Assembly (NCBI GenBank): GCA_965223165.1
Contig: CBDCVQ010000019.1
Location: 682,001-746,000 of the forward strand
Reading direction: 5' to 3'
DNA length: 64,000 nt
Source of the DNA: JABDMH01 sp965223165
Lineage (GTDB): Bacteria > Bacteroidota > Bacteroidia > Chitinophagales > Saprospiraceae
Each line of letters starts with the position of its first letter. Position 1 is the stretch's first letter. A program made the position numbers and the translations under genes. Under the pieces are notes generated by a model. The model worked only from the letters and a program-made list of their open reading frames with translations, searched no databases and was not told where the DNA came from. Shown here one piece after another: positions 7,667 through 18,300 of this stretch.

Positions 7667-9988
7667 TTACTTCTTTAAGATCCAGACATCCGTCACCCGG
7701 GAGTAATCTCTCCAATTGAGGTGTGCCTCATCGGGACGATCAAAAGACATATCTATGATGCCATCCCGCAGTAAGTGCTGCGGTATGTCAAACTCCTTAA
7801 ACTCTTCATAACCTTTGCGGTACCGACTGGGCAATAGTCGCTGGCCGTTGACACGTATGAGGGCCTCTCCATAGCCGGCCACCCGCACCTTGTAGGCTTG
7901 TCGTGGATCCAGGCCGGTGTACCGCAGGGTAGGCAAAAACTGAAAGGTCTGGGTAGACAGCCTTCTCCGGCTCATGCCCCGGTCCCACCAAGCGAAGTCG
8001 ATGGCATCATCAGTGACGGAGGTAACGTGATCGTCTTCACCGATGCGCGAGATGTTGTCATAGTAGTTGCCCGGGCCGGGTTGATCCCACCGACTGATCC
8101 TGTCCAGGTAGGCAAGCTTCCTTCGCTCATCTGCCAACTCCTTGACCTTCTCAAACTGGTCTTCGAGCCACCAACGGTTGCAAAGGGGATAATCCAAAAA
8201 GTCTAAAATAGCACCCCGCTGGGCATTACTGGCACCGTAGCGCTCCACACTGGATTGCAGGCCAATCGACGACCACAGCTTTTCACAAAAGGCCACTACC
8301 GAATCTCGCAAGGGGTAGAGGGCCGGACTGGCCACCTCCTCCAAGATCTGCTCCGCCGTACGTATAGCCTGGTCTGCCCCGGTTTGCGGAGCGCTGCGCA
8401 GGGCTTGGACGGCCCGCTCTTCGATCGCCTGCTCGTGCAGCAACCGCCGCCGCACATAGGTATCATAGTGGGCTCGCATGACCAACTGCTGCCAGCGCCA
8501 GTTGTCTTCCAGCAGTGGATTGGCGGCTGCCAGCTGCTGCCAATGCCGCAGTGTTTTTTCGACGCCGGTATTCGTCTTGAGCGGTCCCTCCCAGTTGTGC
8601 TCGAGGGCAAATATGCCGTCGGCGGCAAGCGCTGCTACCTCCGATCCGAAGAATAAGTGGCAATAATCCAGGATGATGTCGCGCGGTTTGCGGTCCGGGT
8701 CCCATCCCAGTTGATTCCACACAATCTTGTTTACGTCATCATGTGCACCGTCCGAATACGAGATGAACCCGTCGGTGTGCGGCATATCCTGATGGAAAAT
8801 TTGGGTATAGTGCCCGGGCTGCGGATTGGTCGGCTCGCGGCCCAAGGTCAGTGCAAAAGCCTGGTCCCATCGAGGGACGGGATACTGGCATCGAATAGTG
8901 TGCGTCAGGTCACCATAGAGTCGATGCACGTACTTTGCCGGCAATTTCTTTCGCTCCACATCAACGGGAGGACTGCTGGGACCATGAGCTACACCCGTCA
9001 GCCAATCCGGATCATTTTTCTCCAGGTAGTCGAAAAAATACGTCTGCTTCTCGCTATCAAATCGCTGCAGTGAGATGAACAGTCCCGCCTCAGGATGAAA
9101 TTCCTTGAGGATCGCCGCCACCTTTTCTCCAAACGGAAGGAGATCCTTGGGATGGTGATGACCGGGATCGCCGCCCGGGATCAATACGCCATCCAATCTG
9201 GGCAAGGAGGTAAATGCCTTTCGGTAGTCCTCCAGTCCGCTCTTCACCTGCTCGCTATCCGTCAAGTCCCTGGGTCCGGGTGCCCATACCCAATAGTCGA
9301 TATCGTAGTTGCTGCAAATACGACTGATGATGGGATGCATCTCTGCATGGGGCATCACCATATGAGGGCCCTGATGATATGACGCAAAGGGAATGTCCTC
9401 CACCGCGTTGCTGCCCAGCAAGACCAACTCTCGGATGTACTGATCGTATTGCGCAGGCGTCCAGGCATCATATGTGTTGGCCGTATTGCGATATCCCAGC
9501 TGATGGCCCCTCAATCGATAGGTGGGAGCCGTCAGATGATCCAGTGGAGCGGTCACGGTGCCCACCTCGCCGTCCGTTTGAACCTGTAGAAGGAAGTATC
9601 CCAAGCCATAATACAGTCCCCTCAGCCTGTTTGCGACGATCCAACAGGTGGTCGCGTCGCCATCCCCCCGCACACTCTTGACAGCATACCCTTCATCGTC
9701 TAGATCTGTGAGATCCAAGCCCAGTGATGAAGGTATCCCCCCATCCCCAGCTAGTGCGAAAATGAGGGCGGGGGTCGTCGCCGAAACTTCCTCGGCTTGC
9801 GTCCATCCGGGACAGGATCGACGCTCCAGCTCCTCCAGTACTACCTTGACCAAATGCTGGGCCTCGTCACTGCTCAGTGAGCTGGGCGTCACTACCACGC
9901 CTTGGTTCAGATGCCCCGGTTGAGACCAGCAGAGGGAGCAAATTAGTAGCTGGCAAATCAATGATTGAGTGATGGTCCTATATCTCAC
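7667..9988 (-). CDS. secreted glycoside-hydrolase-like protein with hexosaminidase/alpha-glucuronidase-type N-terminal domain
   Basis: 773 residues from a GTG start. Residues 1-22 form a signal peptide (SLICQLLICSLCWSQ). Residues about 30-150 look like the alpha/beta domain that precedes the barrel in GH20 and GH67 enzymes (ANRLRGLYYGLGYFLLQ). A TIM-barrel-like part follows (YRLRGHQLGYRNTANTYD, DYWVWAPG, GVLIPGGDPGHHHPKD, ISYSDGAHDDVNK), then a helical region (about 430-620) and a beta-rich tail (RVAGYGEALIRVNG) like a carbohydrate-binding module. I cannot assign the catalytic acid residues or a CAZy family. It stands between the GH2 enzyme and the PHP protein, consistent with a periplasmic or surface step of glycan breakdown. 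Confidence 0.6.
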   Translation of the reverse strand: MRYRTITQSLICQLLICSLCWSQPGHLNQGVVVTPSSLSSDEAQHLVKVVLEELERRSCPGWTQAEEVSATTPALIFALAGDGGIPSSLGLDLTDLDDEGYAVKSVRGDGDATTCWIVANRLRGLYYGLGYFLLQVQTDGEVGTVTAPLDHLTAPTYRLRGHQLGYRNTANTYDAWTPAQYDQYIRELVLLGSNAVEDIPFASYHQGPHMVMPHAEMHPIISRICSNYDIDYWVWAPGPRDLTDSEQVKSGLEDYRKAFTSLPRLDGVLIPGGDPGHHHPKDLLPFGEKVAAILKEFHPEAGLFISLQRFDSEKQTYFFDYLEKNDPDWLTGVAHGPSSPPVDVERKKLPAKYVHRLYGDLTHTIRCQYPVPRWDQAFALTLGREPTNPQPGHYTQIFHQDMPHTDGFISYSDGAHDDVNKIVWNQLGWDPDRKPRDIILDYCHLFFGSEVAALAADGIFALEHNWEGPLKTNTGVEKTLRHWQQLAAANPLLEDNWRWQQLVMRAHYDTYVRRRLLHEQAIEERAVQALRSAPQTGADQAIRTAEQILEEVASPALYPLRDSVVAFCEKLWSSIGLQSSVERYGASNAQRGAILDFLDYPLCNRWWLEDQFEKVKELADERRKLAYLDRISRWDQPGPGNYYDNISRIGEDDHVTSVTDDAIDFAWWDRGMSRRRLSTQTFQFLPTLRYTGLDPRQAYKVRVAGYGEALIRVNGQRLLPSRYRKGYEEFKEFDIPQHLLRDGIIDMSFDRPDEAHLNWRDYSRVTDVWILKK

Positions 9989-10036
9989 AATTTGGATCGA
10001 TTCGTTTGTTTAAGGTATTGCGATGCGCTAGAGGTT

Positions 10037-11257
10037 TCAGTGCTCGTGGTCCCCATGCGGATGTGCATGATGATGCGGTCCGTGAAGAACCAGATCTTCA
10101 GCAAGCAGATCGGCACGCTCATCTAAGAATTGTGGTTGCGTCCAGGCAAAGAAACTCTCATAAGTACCATCATCCCGTTGTCGCGTGTAGGTGATTTTCG
10201 CCCGCACGTATTGAGCCATGTCTTTTATCTTATAGCGTCCCTCCTCGGTGGTGGTGCTTGCTAGGCGTTGGCCCCCGTCTCCGATGAACTCGATGAGGTA
10301 CCCCGCCGTGGTAGCATGATCTCTTTTGCCCACCACATAGCGACTAGCCGTCTCCCGGCGGGTCGCAGCGGTGTCCACCCGGACCTTGTAAGTGTCCGGG
10401 TCCGATGCCACGGAGGAAAGCATCACGCCATTGCTCGCGTAAAATCTTCCGCGGGCCATGGCACCGGTGATCGCGTCCGGGGTCAGTTGTCCGTCGCTGT
10501 CTACCATCACCCATCCTCGACCGGGATTGGACGTCCGGTCCGTGTACTCCTGGAAGTGATGCGCGTCGTCCGAGGAAACTCCCAAAATAAGCATGCCGGC
10601 GGTCAGCAGGCTATCCCATTTTGCTTCGACCGCTATATGCTCATCGGCTCCCCAATTCTGTACATCGGGATGACCATTGTACAACTCAAACATGTGCAGA
10701 TCTTTGGCTGGAAGGATCTCATGGGCCTGTAGTCCGGATTGCCAGTTGGGATGATTCAAAATGGGCACCCCGCCCGCAGCATAGATATCCTTCGTGTGTC
10801 GCTGCAATATTTCCGTCTTGGTCTCGGTGGCCGGTATGCGTAACTCGGCAATGGTCTGTCGCAGACGCTCCTCCGGCGAGGCGTCCTGATCCACCTTTTG
10901 TAGGCTGCCCTCCTGCACATATTCCTGAATGTTCATCGCGGTGGTGTGCACATGCCGCTTCCCGGTCACTTCTTCCCCTGGCACCAGGATAAAATCCTCC
11001 CTTCGAGGGTCAGGCAAATTGACCGTCGCAGGATCAATATAATGGTTGTGCTCACTTAGGATCAAGAAATGGTACCCTCGCTCGTAGTACCAAAGCGCGA
11101 CGCTGTCCGGGGAGGTGTCCGCATGTCCGCAGATGGTGGTGTGCGCATGCGTATTGCCTTTGAACCAAGTGGTCTCCGGCATCGACGCTGAGGTACATGC
11201 GGTGAGAGCCAGTGCCACTGTACTCCACGAGAGGACGTGCTGCCAATTATTTGTCAT
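10037..11257 (-). CDS. PHP-domain (CehA/McbA-like) metal-dependent hydrolase, lipoprotein, His-rich tail
   Basis: 406 residues. A lipoprotein signal ends in ALTACTS (cysteine about 21). The PHP fold follows: FKGNTHAHTT supplies the first histidine pair, LILSEHNHY the next, ILVPGEEVT the glutamate, HVHTTAMN and LNHPNW further histidines, and GVSSDDAHHF the last ligands, so the metal site looks complete. PHP proteins are phosphoesterases or related hydrolases; CehA-type members hydrolyse esters. The C-terminus ends in HGPHHHAHPHGDHEH, seven histidines in 15 residues. It sits 37 bases after the propeller/alpha-barrel gene and before the glycoside hydrolase. Its target in glycan use (phosphate or other ester) is not shown. 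Confidence 0.75.
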   Translation of the reverse strand: MTNNWQHVLSWSTVALALTACTSASMPETTWFKGNTHAHTTICGHADTSPDSVALWYYERGYHFLILSEHNHYIDPATVNLPDPRREDFILVPGEEVTGKRHVHTTAMNIQEYVQEGSLQKVDQDASPEERLRQTIAELRIPATETKTEILQRHTKDIYAAGGVPILNHPNWQSGLQAHEILPAKDLHMFELYNGHPDVQNWGADEHIAVEAKWDSLLTAGMLILGVSSDDAHHFQEYTDRTSNPGRGWVMVDSDGQLTPDAITGAMARGRFYASNGVMLSSVASDPDTYKVRVDTAATRRETASRYVVGKRDHATTAGYLIEFIGDGGQRLASTTTEEGRYKIKDMAQYVRAKITYTRQRDDGTYESFFAWTQPQFLDERADLLAEDLVLHGPHHHAHPHGDHEH

Positions 11258-11294
11258 CTTTTCAAAATGCTGCTGTTTTATCCATTCTCGGGGT

Positions 11295-13439
11295 TCAGGG
11301 CATCACAATCTTGAGGTATCTCGCCAACCAATAGGGAAATAGGTATTCGTCTCCGGCCAATTGCTCGTTGTGTCGACCGCTATCCAATCGGAAGGGATTG
11401 GCATTGTGTCGGTGCATAGGTTGCTCGTTGGGTGGAATCAGACGGGTGGTCGTCTGACCTCTAAAGTTCTCCGGTAGGTAGGTCAAGTCTTGCCGATGCG
11501 AATTTTTGATCGGATAGTTCTTGAGGTCCAGGGGAAATTCCTCGAGGTGCCAGAGGGTCCCCTTGTAGTCAATATCGCCCGACGTGGCTTTAGCGATGAG
11601 GTTCCAAAGCGCATTTTTCTCGGGCTTTTCAATCTCCCAGTGATCGCGAATCACCCACTCGTATTTGGCCTTTAACCGGTCATTGAGTGCATACCGATGC
11701 AGCACCCAATAGGTGAGGAAGGCCATTTCGTCATCAGAGTGATTCCACTCCATGCCCATGATGTGCGGGCCATAGCGATGCATGGTGGGTTTGATATCGC
11801 CCATGGGCACATCGAGATTCTTGAGATAGCCGAATTCGTGAAACACCCGCTCCAGCTCTTTGCGATAAATCTCCTTTCCGGTCAGGGCGTACCCTTGCTG
11901 CAGACCCGCAATAATGAGAATACTGTTCAGCTTCCGGTCGTACACGGTTTCAGCGTATGCATTGACGAATTCCGGATGCCACCGCCCCCAAGTCGTGGGC
12001 TGGCCATCGTCATCGATGAAGTAGTAGTCATTGTCGATGATGTGCATCAAGATGGCATCGATGAAGTCGGCTACACGCTTGCGCTCTTCCTCGGTTTCGG
12101 CCACAAATTCCTCCATCATGGCGGCGACCAATATGTACGCCACAAATTCGTCACTGCTCGTAGTGCCTTTCCATTCCCATCCGGCATCCGGCGAATTAGC
12201 ACGCCACCGATCCTTGTCTGACACTTTGTATCCGGTCCGCTCGAAGGTTCGAGAGGGAAAACCCTTCAATGGATTGACGGTGAGCAGTCGCTCAAATGCA
12301 CCAAAGGACTCCCAGGCAAAACGTGCAGCTTCCTCTTCTCCGGTGACCGCATAGCGCAAGGCCTGACTGCTGACGTAAAAGGAAGTCCACAGTCCGTCGT
12401 TGTCGTTGTCATGGACAAAAGGGCTGCGGGAAGCATCGCCATGGTGGCGGCTGAGCGAGCTGACAAAGTCGTATCGGAGATGATTTTTTCTGATTTGGTC
12501 CTCGAAGGTGGCCGCCTTCTGCGCCAGGGTCATCGGCTGATATTGAATCTTGTTCAGACCGGTGCTTGACAGTAAATAGACGTCGCCAGTACGATCAAAT
12601 CCAATGTCGATCAGCGCATCGTTGTCCAGCCATCGCTGTGATGCGTAATAGCGGTAGTGGGCGCCGTCTTCATGAAAGGCGCCTTCGTCTGTGATCGCCC
12701 ACAAATCGCCATCGTTCAACGCCAACTTGTTGACGGCTGGCACCGGCACCTTCGTGTTTGGTACACCGAATGCTTTTCCTTCGCTGCTAATGGTCAGGAT
12801 ACCGTCTTCGCTGCCAGCTAAGATCCAAGCGTTTTCAAAGGCCAGGGAGGTAAGGTTTTTGGCTTCGTAGAAGGCTTGCCAGTCCTCCCCTGCCAGGAGA
12901 AAGATGCCCTGCTCCGCCAATGCATAAAACCGGCCATTGTCGGCATACACGTCTCGCACGCCGCTGGGCATGCTCACTTGCTGCTGCAACTGACCACCTT
13001 GATAGATCGCGCCGGCCCCGCTCTTGTAGACGAGTATTTCTTCGTGCTGATTGACGCAAATACGGTCGTAGACCTGTGGCAAATCGGCATAGATGGTGCC
13101 TGCGCTAGCGTTGCTCAGGTACTGATCGGGATAGAGGTAATATAAGTAGCCGGTCCGCTCCTGTACACAAATATCGGTGGGCACTTTGTCTGCCAGGGAG
13201 AGATAAAACCCATCCTTGACGACCTCCTCGTCATAGACCCGATACAAACCCGACGGGCCCAGTAGATAGGCGATCCCGTTGTAGTCCACCACCAGTTTTT
13301 TCACGGCATCGGTCCCCTTCAATCCCTCCGGCAGGTTGTACTTGACTGACACGGGATGGCCGATGGGTTTGTCGATGTACTGCGCGTAGAGCAGACCTGC
13401 GACAGATAATGAGAGGAGTAGCGATAGTGTACGTTTCAT
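11295..13439 (-). CDS. secreted propeller plus alpha-barrel protein, function unknown (paralogue of the gene at 19095)
   Basis: 714 residues from the ATG at 13439, where a good signal peptide begins (MKRTLSLLLSLSVAGLLYAQ); the frame is open to 13511 but that adds a poor N-terminus. Residues about 30-330 contain short repeated beta segments with aromatic-glycine patterns (GIAYLLGPSGLYRV, GDLWAITDEGAFHEDG, GDVYLLSSTGLNKI), like a two-component-regulator-type propeller. The C-terminal half is helical with TTSSDEFVAYILVAAMMEEF, GQPTTWGRWHPEF and MEWNHSDDE, similar in order and sequence to the 725-residue protein on the other strand. An (alpha/alpha) toroid of the glycosidase/lyase type is likely, but I cannot name the family. 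Confidence 0.6.
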   Translation of the reverse strand: MKRTLSLLLSLSVAGLLYAQYIDKPIGHPVSVKYNLPEGLKGTDAVKKLVVDYNGIAYLLGPSGLYRVYDEEVVKDGFYLSLADKVPTDICVQERTGYLYYLYPDQYLSNASAGTIYADLPQVYDRICVNQHEEILVYKSGAGAIYQGGQLQQQVSMPSGVRDVYADNGRFYALAEQGIFLLAGEDWQAFYEAKNLTSLAFENAWILAGSEDGILTISSEGKAFGVPNTKVPVPAVNKLALNDGDLWAITDEGAFHEDGAHYRYYASQRWLDNDALIDIGFDRTGDVYLLSSTGLNKIQYQPMTLAQKAATFEDQIRKNHLRYDFVSSLSRHHGDASRSPFVHDNDNDGLWTSFYVSSQALRYAVTGEEEAARFAWESFGAFERLLTVNPLKGFPSRTFERTGYKVSDKDRWRANSPDAGWEWKGTTSSDEFVAYILVAAMMEEFVAETEEERKRVADFIDAILMHIIDNDYYFIDDDGQPTTWGRWHPEFVNAYAETVYDRKLNSILIIAGLQQGYALTGKEIYRKELERVFHEFGYLKNLDVPMGDIKPTMHRYGPHIMGMEWNHSDDEMAFLTYWVLHRYALNDRLKAKYEWVIRDHWEIEKPEKNALWNLIAKATSGDIDYKGTLWHLEEFPLDLKNYPIKNSHRQDLTYLPENFRGQTTTRLIPPNEQPMHRHNANPFRLDSGRHNEQLAGDEYLFPYWLARYLKIVMP

Positions 13440-13568
13440 GACTCTATTGGCTGAATACAGGATTGTGCGTCGGGTGTATAGGTCTCTACCAAAACTGTCC
13501 TCACTCTTCAAGCGAAATGGCCTGAAAGGTGAGGACAGTGTAGGGAAAGTGACAAAACTGTCTATTTC

Positions 13569-13648
13569 AAAAAAAAACGGGGGTTCTTTTAGAGGTATTT
13601 GCTATTGTAGGAATCGTGAAAGAATACCAAAAAATGGATGAACCCCCG
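13569..13648 (-). terminator. long-loop terminator-like hairpin after SusD
   Basis: Read on the minus strand, CGGGGGTTC at 13648-13640 pairs exactly with GAACCCCCG at 13586-13578, and a run of nine T follows. Inside the loop GGTATT and AATACC can form a second stem. It lies 13 bases after the SusD stop and before the next gene of the same strand, a place where SusCD transcripts are often separated from lower-expressed enzyme genes. The outer loop of 53 bases is unusually long. Confidence 0.6.
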
Positions 13649-13660
13649 CTTATATCTTAC

Positions 13661-15313
13661 TTACCAAGGCTTCCCGGTACCTTGTAGGAGCCAGGATTTG
13701 GACCATGGGCTATCTGCTTGCGAGGAAAAAGAGGTCATCTCTAAGTTTCCCACTGCAGAAGCTGTGTTTTCTGTATTATTTAATAGTTCATCGCTTCCAT
13801 AGGCAAATCGCACGGCTGGTACATCCTGGGGGCAGGCAGGTCCCACTTCCAAAGCAGGTATTCCGGTTCGCTTGTAGTCACACCAGGCCTCGGTGGCAGC
13901 GGTCCAGCTGGCTACCCATTTCTGCATGATAATTTGCTCCAAGGTACCATCGTAACTCACATTGGCAATGAAGGTGTCATAGTCACCAGCTTTCCCCCAG
14001 GTTTCCAATGAATTTCTCACTCCATTGTTGTAGTGCTCTTCCGCACTACCCACTGACCATCCCTTCAGCGCCGCCTCCGCCAGGATAAAGCTCACTTCGG
14101 AAGCGGAAATAAGTCGGGCTTTCAAAATGTCTCCACTGGATCCTTGCGTCCCATATACGGGGGCCAATTGAGACACGTGCTGGTTCTGCTGACCCTGTCC
14201 GGGTGATGGATTGCCATTGTACTCGGTTGGAACAATGAGGCCAGGGGTCAGGCCGACATACTCCCTATCATCAAAGGACACCATACCGGGGTTATAGCGC
14301 CGAGTGAATTTCACATGCTGCATTTCCAGGTACTCTTCATACTCAAACCCTTGCACATCAAGCAATTCGCCGTCGGCACGGATGTTTTCTTCGGTGGCCG
14401 TAGCAAGACTCTCATCAGCTACCCACTGCACATTAACAGGCGCAAAAAAGACTGATATCCGTGGATCATCGGTGTCCAGCATTTGATCTACCATTGTCTG
14501 GCAAGCCTGCCATCTGGTAAAGGTTGCATCGTCGTGATTGTGACCTGGCCAGACATCGTTTGAGCCTCCGGTATAGTCCAGCACTACATCTTGATCGGGA
14601 TCCTGGATATAGATGCCACCATTATAAATGGCTTCGATACCAGCCTTTGCCTCCGATGGCATCTTATCAGACAATCGCATAAGGTAACGCATCCTGAGCG
14701 AGTTTGCGAACCGCTGCCAGGCCTCCGTATCACCATCAAAGTAGATGTCAGAACTAGAGGTCAGTCCCTCCGTGCTACCTGTAGCGAAAAGAGTGGCTGC
14801 ACGCTCCAGATCCGCCAGAATACCCCGATAGATGGTCTCCTGTGTATCAAAGGCAGGACGTCTAAATTCTGGCTCGTCACCTTTCAATGCTTGTGCATAA
14901 GGTGCGTCTCCCCAAAGATCAGCGATATTGCCGTAGACAAAGGACTTCATGGTCAAAGCTGCTGCTTCAAAGAAGGTAAAACCGGTCTCGGTAGCCCGCT
15001 TTTCGAGCAATGCATTATTGCGCAGGATGTCGTACCACCCTGTCCAATCTCGAGCGTCCCAGTCATATTGATTATGACCGGAAAACCAGCCATTCTTTTG
15101 TGTGTGTTGCACGGCTCCTGCCATATCGCCGAATCCCATATTCAGATACCTCTGCGCCGAGGGTGCCAACACGGTAGCCAATAACAAGGTAGGGCTGGCC
15201 GTCGCTGGATCAATGGCATCAGGTCTGACATTAAACTCCGCCAGATCATCGGTGCAAGAGAATACCGTTACTAACATCAAGGCGGATAAGAGTCTTATTG
15301 TAATATTTTTCAT
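13661..15313 (-). CDS. SusD/RagB-like outer-membrane glycan-binding lipoprotein
   Basis: 550 residues. The signal peptide ends in VTVFSCTDD, a lipobox with cysteine at about residue 20. The start of the mature protein (NVRPDAIDPATASPTLLLATVL) and the segments WSGHNQYDWDARDWTGWYDILRN-like, FANSLRMRYLMRLSDK and SEVSFILAEAALKGW are SusD_RagB (SusD-like type 2) signatures built from TPR helices. The C-terminus ends in WLLQGTGKPW, the same ending as the second SusD in this window. It lies 23 bases after SusC and will form the lid of that importer. The ligand cannot be deduced from sequence. Confidence 0.92.
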   Translation of the reverse strand: MKNITIRLLSALMLVTVFSCTDDLAEFNVRPDAIDPATASPTLLLATVLAPSAQRYLNMGFGDMAGAVQHTQKNGWFSGHNQYDWDARDWTGWYDILRNNALLEKRATETGFTFFEAAALTMKSFVYGNIADLWGDAPYAQALKGDEPEFRRPAFDTQETIYRGILADLERAATLFATGSTEGLTSSSDIYFDGDTEAWQRFANSLRMRYLMRLSDKMPSEAKAGIEAIYNGGIYIQDPDQDVVLDYTGGSNDVWPGHNHDDATFTRWQACQTMVDQMLDTDDPRISVFFAPVNVQWVADESLATATEENIRADGELLDVQGFEYEEYLEMQHVKFTRRYNPGMVSFDDREYVGLTPGLIVPTEYNGNPSPGQGQQNQHVSQLAPVYGTQGSSGDILKARLISASEVSFILAEAALKGWSVGSAEEHYNNGVRNSLETWGKAGDYDTFIANVSYDGTLEQIIMQKWVASWTAATEAWCDYKRTGIPALEVGPACPQDVPAVRFAYGSDELLNNTENTASAVGNLEMTSFSSQADSPWSKSWLLQGTGKPW

Positions 15314-15336
15314 GACAAGTAATTCTTAAGGTGGTC

Positions 15337-18300
15337 CTAAAAATTAAGATTGAGTTTAACCCCCAGCGGGAAAGTCCAAGGCATCACATTCTGTCTTTCC
15401 AGGCCTTGCTTGAACTGCACAGCCCTTATGTCTCCCTGCGTGCGATTATTAGCTTGATAAGCTCTCTCGGGATCAATTCCGATATCCGCCTTGGTCCACA
15501 AAATCAGATTCCTTGTATATACACTTATGTACGCATCTGAAACTCCTTTGAATTTTGGCAGTTGGTAACCCAACGACAATTCGCGCAACTTGATGAAGGA
15601 AGCATCAAAGGTGATCTGCTGATTGAAGCTCCAGGGGTAGGTGTCAGTGATGGGTCCAAAGATAGTGCCGGGACCGCCCAGGTGTTCGACATATTCGCCG
15701 TCATCGCCCACATATACTCCGGGAATGAAGGCACCATCATTGCCACCTTCATAAGGAAAGCCTCCGGTCTCCGCCGTATGGCCGCCCACTCTGGGAAAAT
15801 TACCCGTCTGAGGAATAATATACTTCTCTGGATTGGACTTCAACATGGCCGCAAGCTCATCCGTCGAAAGTAGGCCACCCGGAATGAGATTGTTCAGCTG
15901 ACGCGAGGATCTCCAATCGGACTCTCCATAGCGATAGGTGAAAGACATAAATTCTCCGCCGATTCTCCAATCAAGACTGGCGGCTAAATTAAAGCGCTTA
16001 TAGGATAGCGACGTTTGCAGGCCAACCAACATGTCGGGGTTGAAATTACCCACCTTAATCAGATCATCCAGATCAGAGAGTCGCTGCCATCCACCACCTG
16101 CAAGCACGGGCCAATTGTAATACGGCGAGTTGGGATCATCGACCTTTTTGTAGCCTCTGCTATACAAGTCACCAACCTCGTCACCTACCTTGGTGATCGC
16201 ACCACCACCATTGTCGCCCCACAGGGTGAGGGATTCCAACCCATCGACCAATTCTTCGATGGTAGTGGTATTCTGGCTCAGATTGAGATTAAAATCCCAG
16301 ACCAAGCCATTGCCCGACTTGATGGGCGTAGCTCCCAGCGCAAATTCCCAACCAGTACTTCTGAGCAGACCTGCGTTAATGACTCTGCTGCTAAAGCCGG
16401 AGGATCTGGGAAGGTTCACGCCAAAAATCTGGTTCTCATTATCTACCGTGTAGTAGGTAGCGCTAAATCTCAGGCGGTCCCTCCAGAGATTGAGATCGAT
16501 CCCAAGTTCAATGGAAGTGGACAACTCCGGCTTGAGATCTGCATTTAAAAGGCCGGCTGGCACGGAAATGGTATTCACGGCGTTGTAACTGCCGCGAGTC
16601 AACGTGGGCTCCAACTGGTATGGATCCGTATCGTTTCCTACCTGCGCCCAACCTGCCCGGACCTTAAACAAGCTCACTTCTTCCGGCATGTCAAAGGCAT
16701 AGTTAACCAACCAGCTCAAGGAAGCGGAAGGATAGAAGTAACTGTTATTGTTTGTCGGCAGTGTACTAGACCAATCGTTGCGAGCAGTGAGATCCAAATA
16801 AAGCATATTCTGAAATCCGATGGAGGCCAAAGCATAGACACTCTGGATCGACTTCTCCGAAAATGTTTGGGTCGCTCTTATATTATTTGATGGAATATTG
16901 CTGAGCGTATACAGGCCGGGTATGACCAAACCGTTGTGCCTATTGCCGGGATTAACACCTGTACTTGCCGAATTGGCATGACGCTTCATGATGTTTCCTC
17001 CTGCAGAAAAGACCAGATTGAAGTCACCAGCATCTGTCTTGTAAGTGGCAAGGATATCAGAGTTGGTCTCCTGGTATACCAAATCCTGGACAAAGTATCC
17101 ACCTCTACTCATTCGCGAATAGCTCCAGGGGATTTTTGTTTCCCGACTCTCGTTAAACCGATCCATGGCATGACGTAATGTCACGGAGAGTTTGTCTGTA
17201 ACATCATAGGTCAAGGACAAATTGCCAAATAACCGATCCCTCACAAATCCATTGTTGATTCCGTATGCTACAAAATATGGATTGTCACCGTTGTCAGGAC
17301 CACTCTGCTGCACCTCCTCAAAGTTTGGCACCCAGTAGTCCTTGAGTTGTCTTACATCGACATAAGACGACTCGTACACCGATTGCAGGGCATTGCCTCG
17401 ACGGTCTCCCGTACTTGGCCGGTCCTTGGAGTTTTGCTTGGCCACATTAATGTTAGCACCAAAAGTCAAATTTTTCGAGATATCAAAATTCAGGGCGGTT
17501 CCTAAGCTATTTCTATGCAAGTCGGAATTTGGTATCATGCCACGATGGGCCATGTTGGAGAAGGATACGCGATAAGACCCTTTATCACTGCCACCCGAGA
17601 TAGCTAAATTATTGGTCGAAGTGATGCCTGTCTGCAAAAACTCCTTCATGTTATCGGGGTAGGATCGCAGCTCAGACTCCTCTCCCGGCGCATCGTTCCA
17701 CTGATGAGCCCGATTACCCACATCCAACTCCGGGCCACCCCAATAGGCGGAGCCCTCATCAAAGGTGTGGTTTCGCTCTCCGTTGGCATACTTGTAGTGA
17801 AAGTTTAGCAGTCGGGTAGGCCGCTCAAACACGTTGCTGGTGGACAGCGATACGCCCAATTTCTTATTTCTCGAACCGGATTTCGTCGTGATGAGAATCA
17901 CGCCGTTTCCAGCACGAGTACCGTATAAGGCGGCTGCACTAGGGCCCTTCAATATGGTTATGTCTTCGATGTCATCCGGACTGATATCAGAGATAGCATT
18001 ACCATAATCCACCTGATTACCGTTACCCTGTTCTACAATGTTATTCAGGCTATTACTCATCGGCACTCCGTCCACGACAAACAGCGGCTGGTTATCCGTA
18101 GTCAAGGAGGTAGCTCCTCGAATGATCACGCTCATCGAAGATCCAGGTCCGCTGGTCTGATTGATGGTGACGCCTGGCACTCTGCCCGAGATCGAACTCA
18201 AGACATTTTCCTGGGAGACCTTGACCAGGTCCTCGCCGTCGACGTTGCCTACCGCATAACCTAGTGATCGTTCCTCTCTTTCGATACCCAAAGCCGTCAC

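Noticed and set aside
7503..7715. 70-residue frame between the two glycosidase genes
   Set aside because: Overlaps the 3' end of the upstream gene and lacks any signal or motif; the spacer simply holds the GH2 start.
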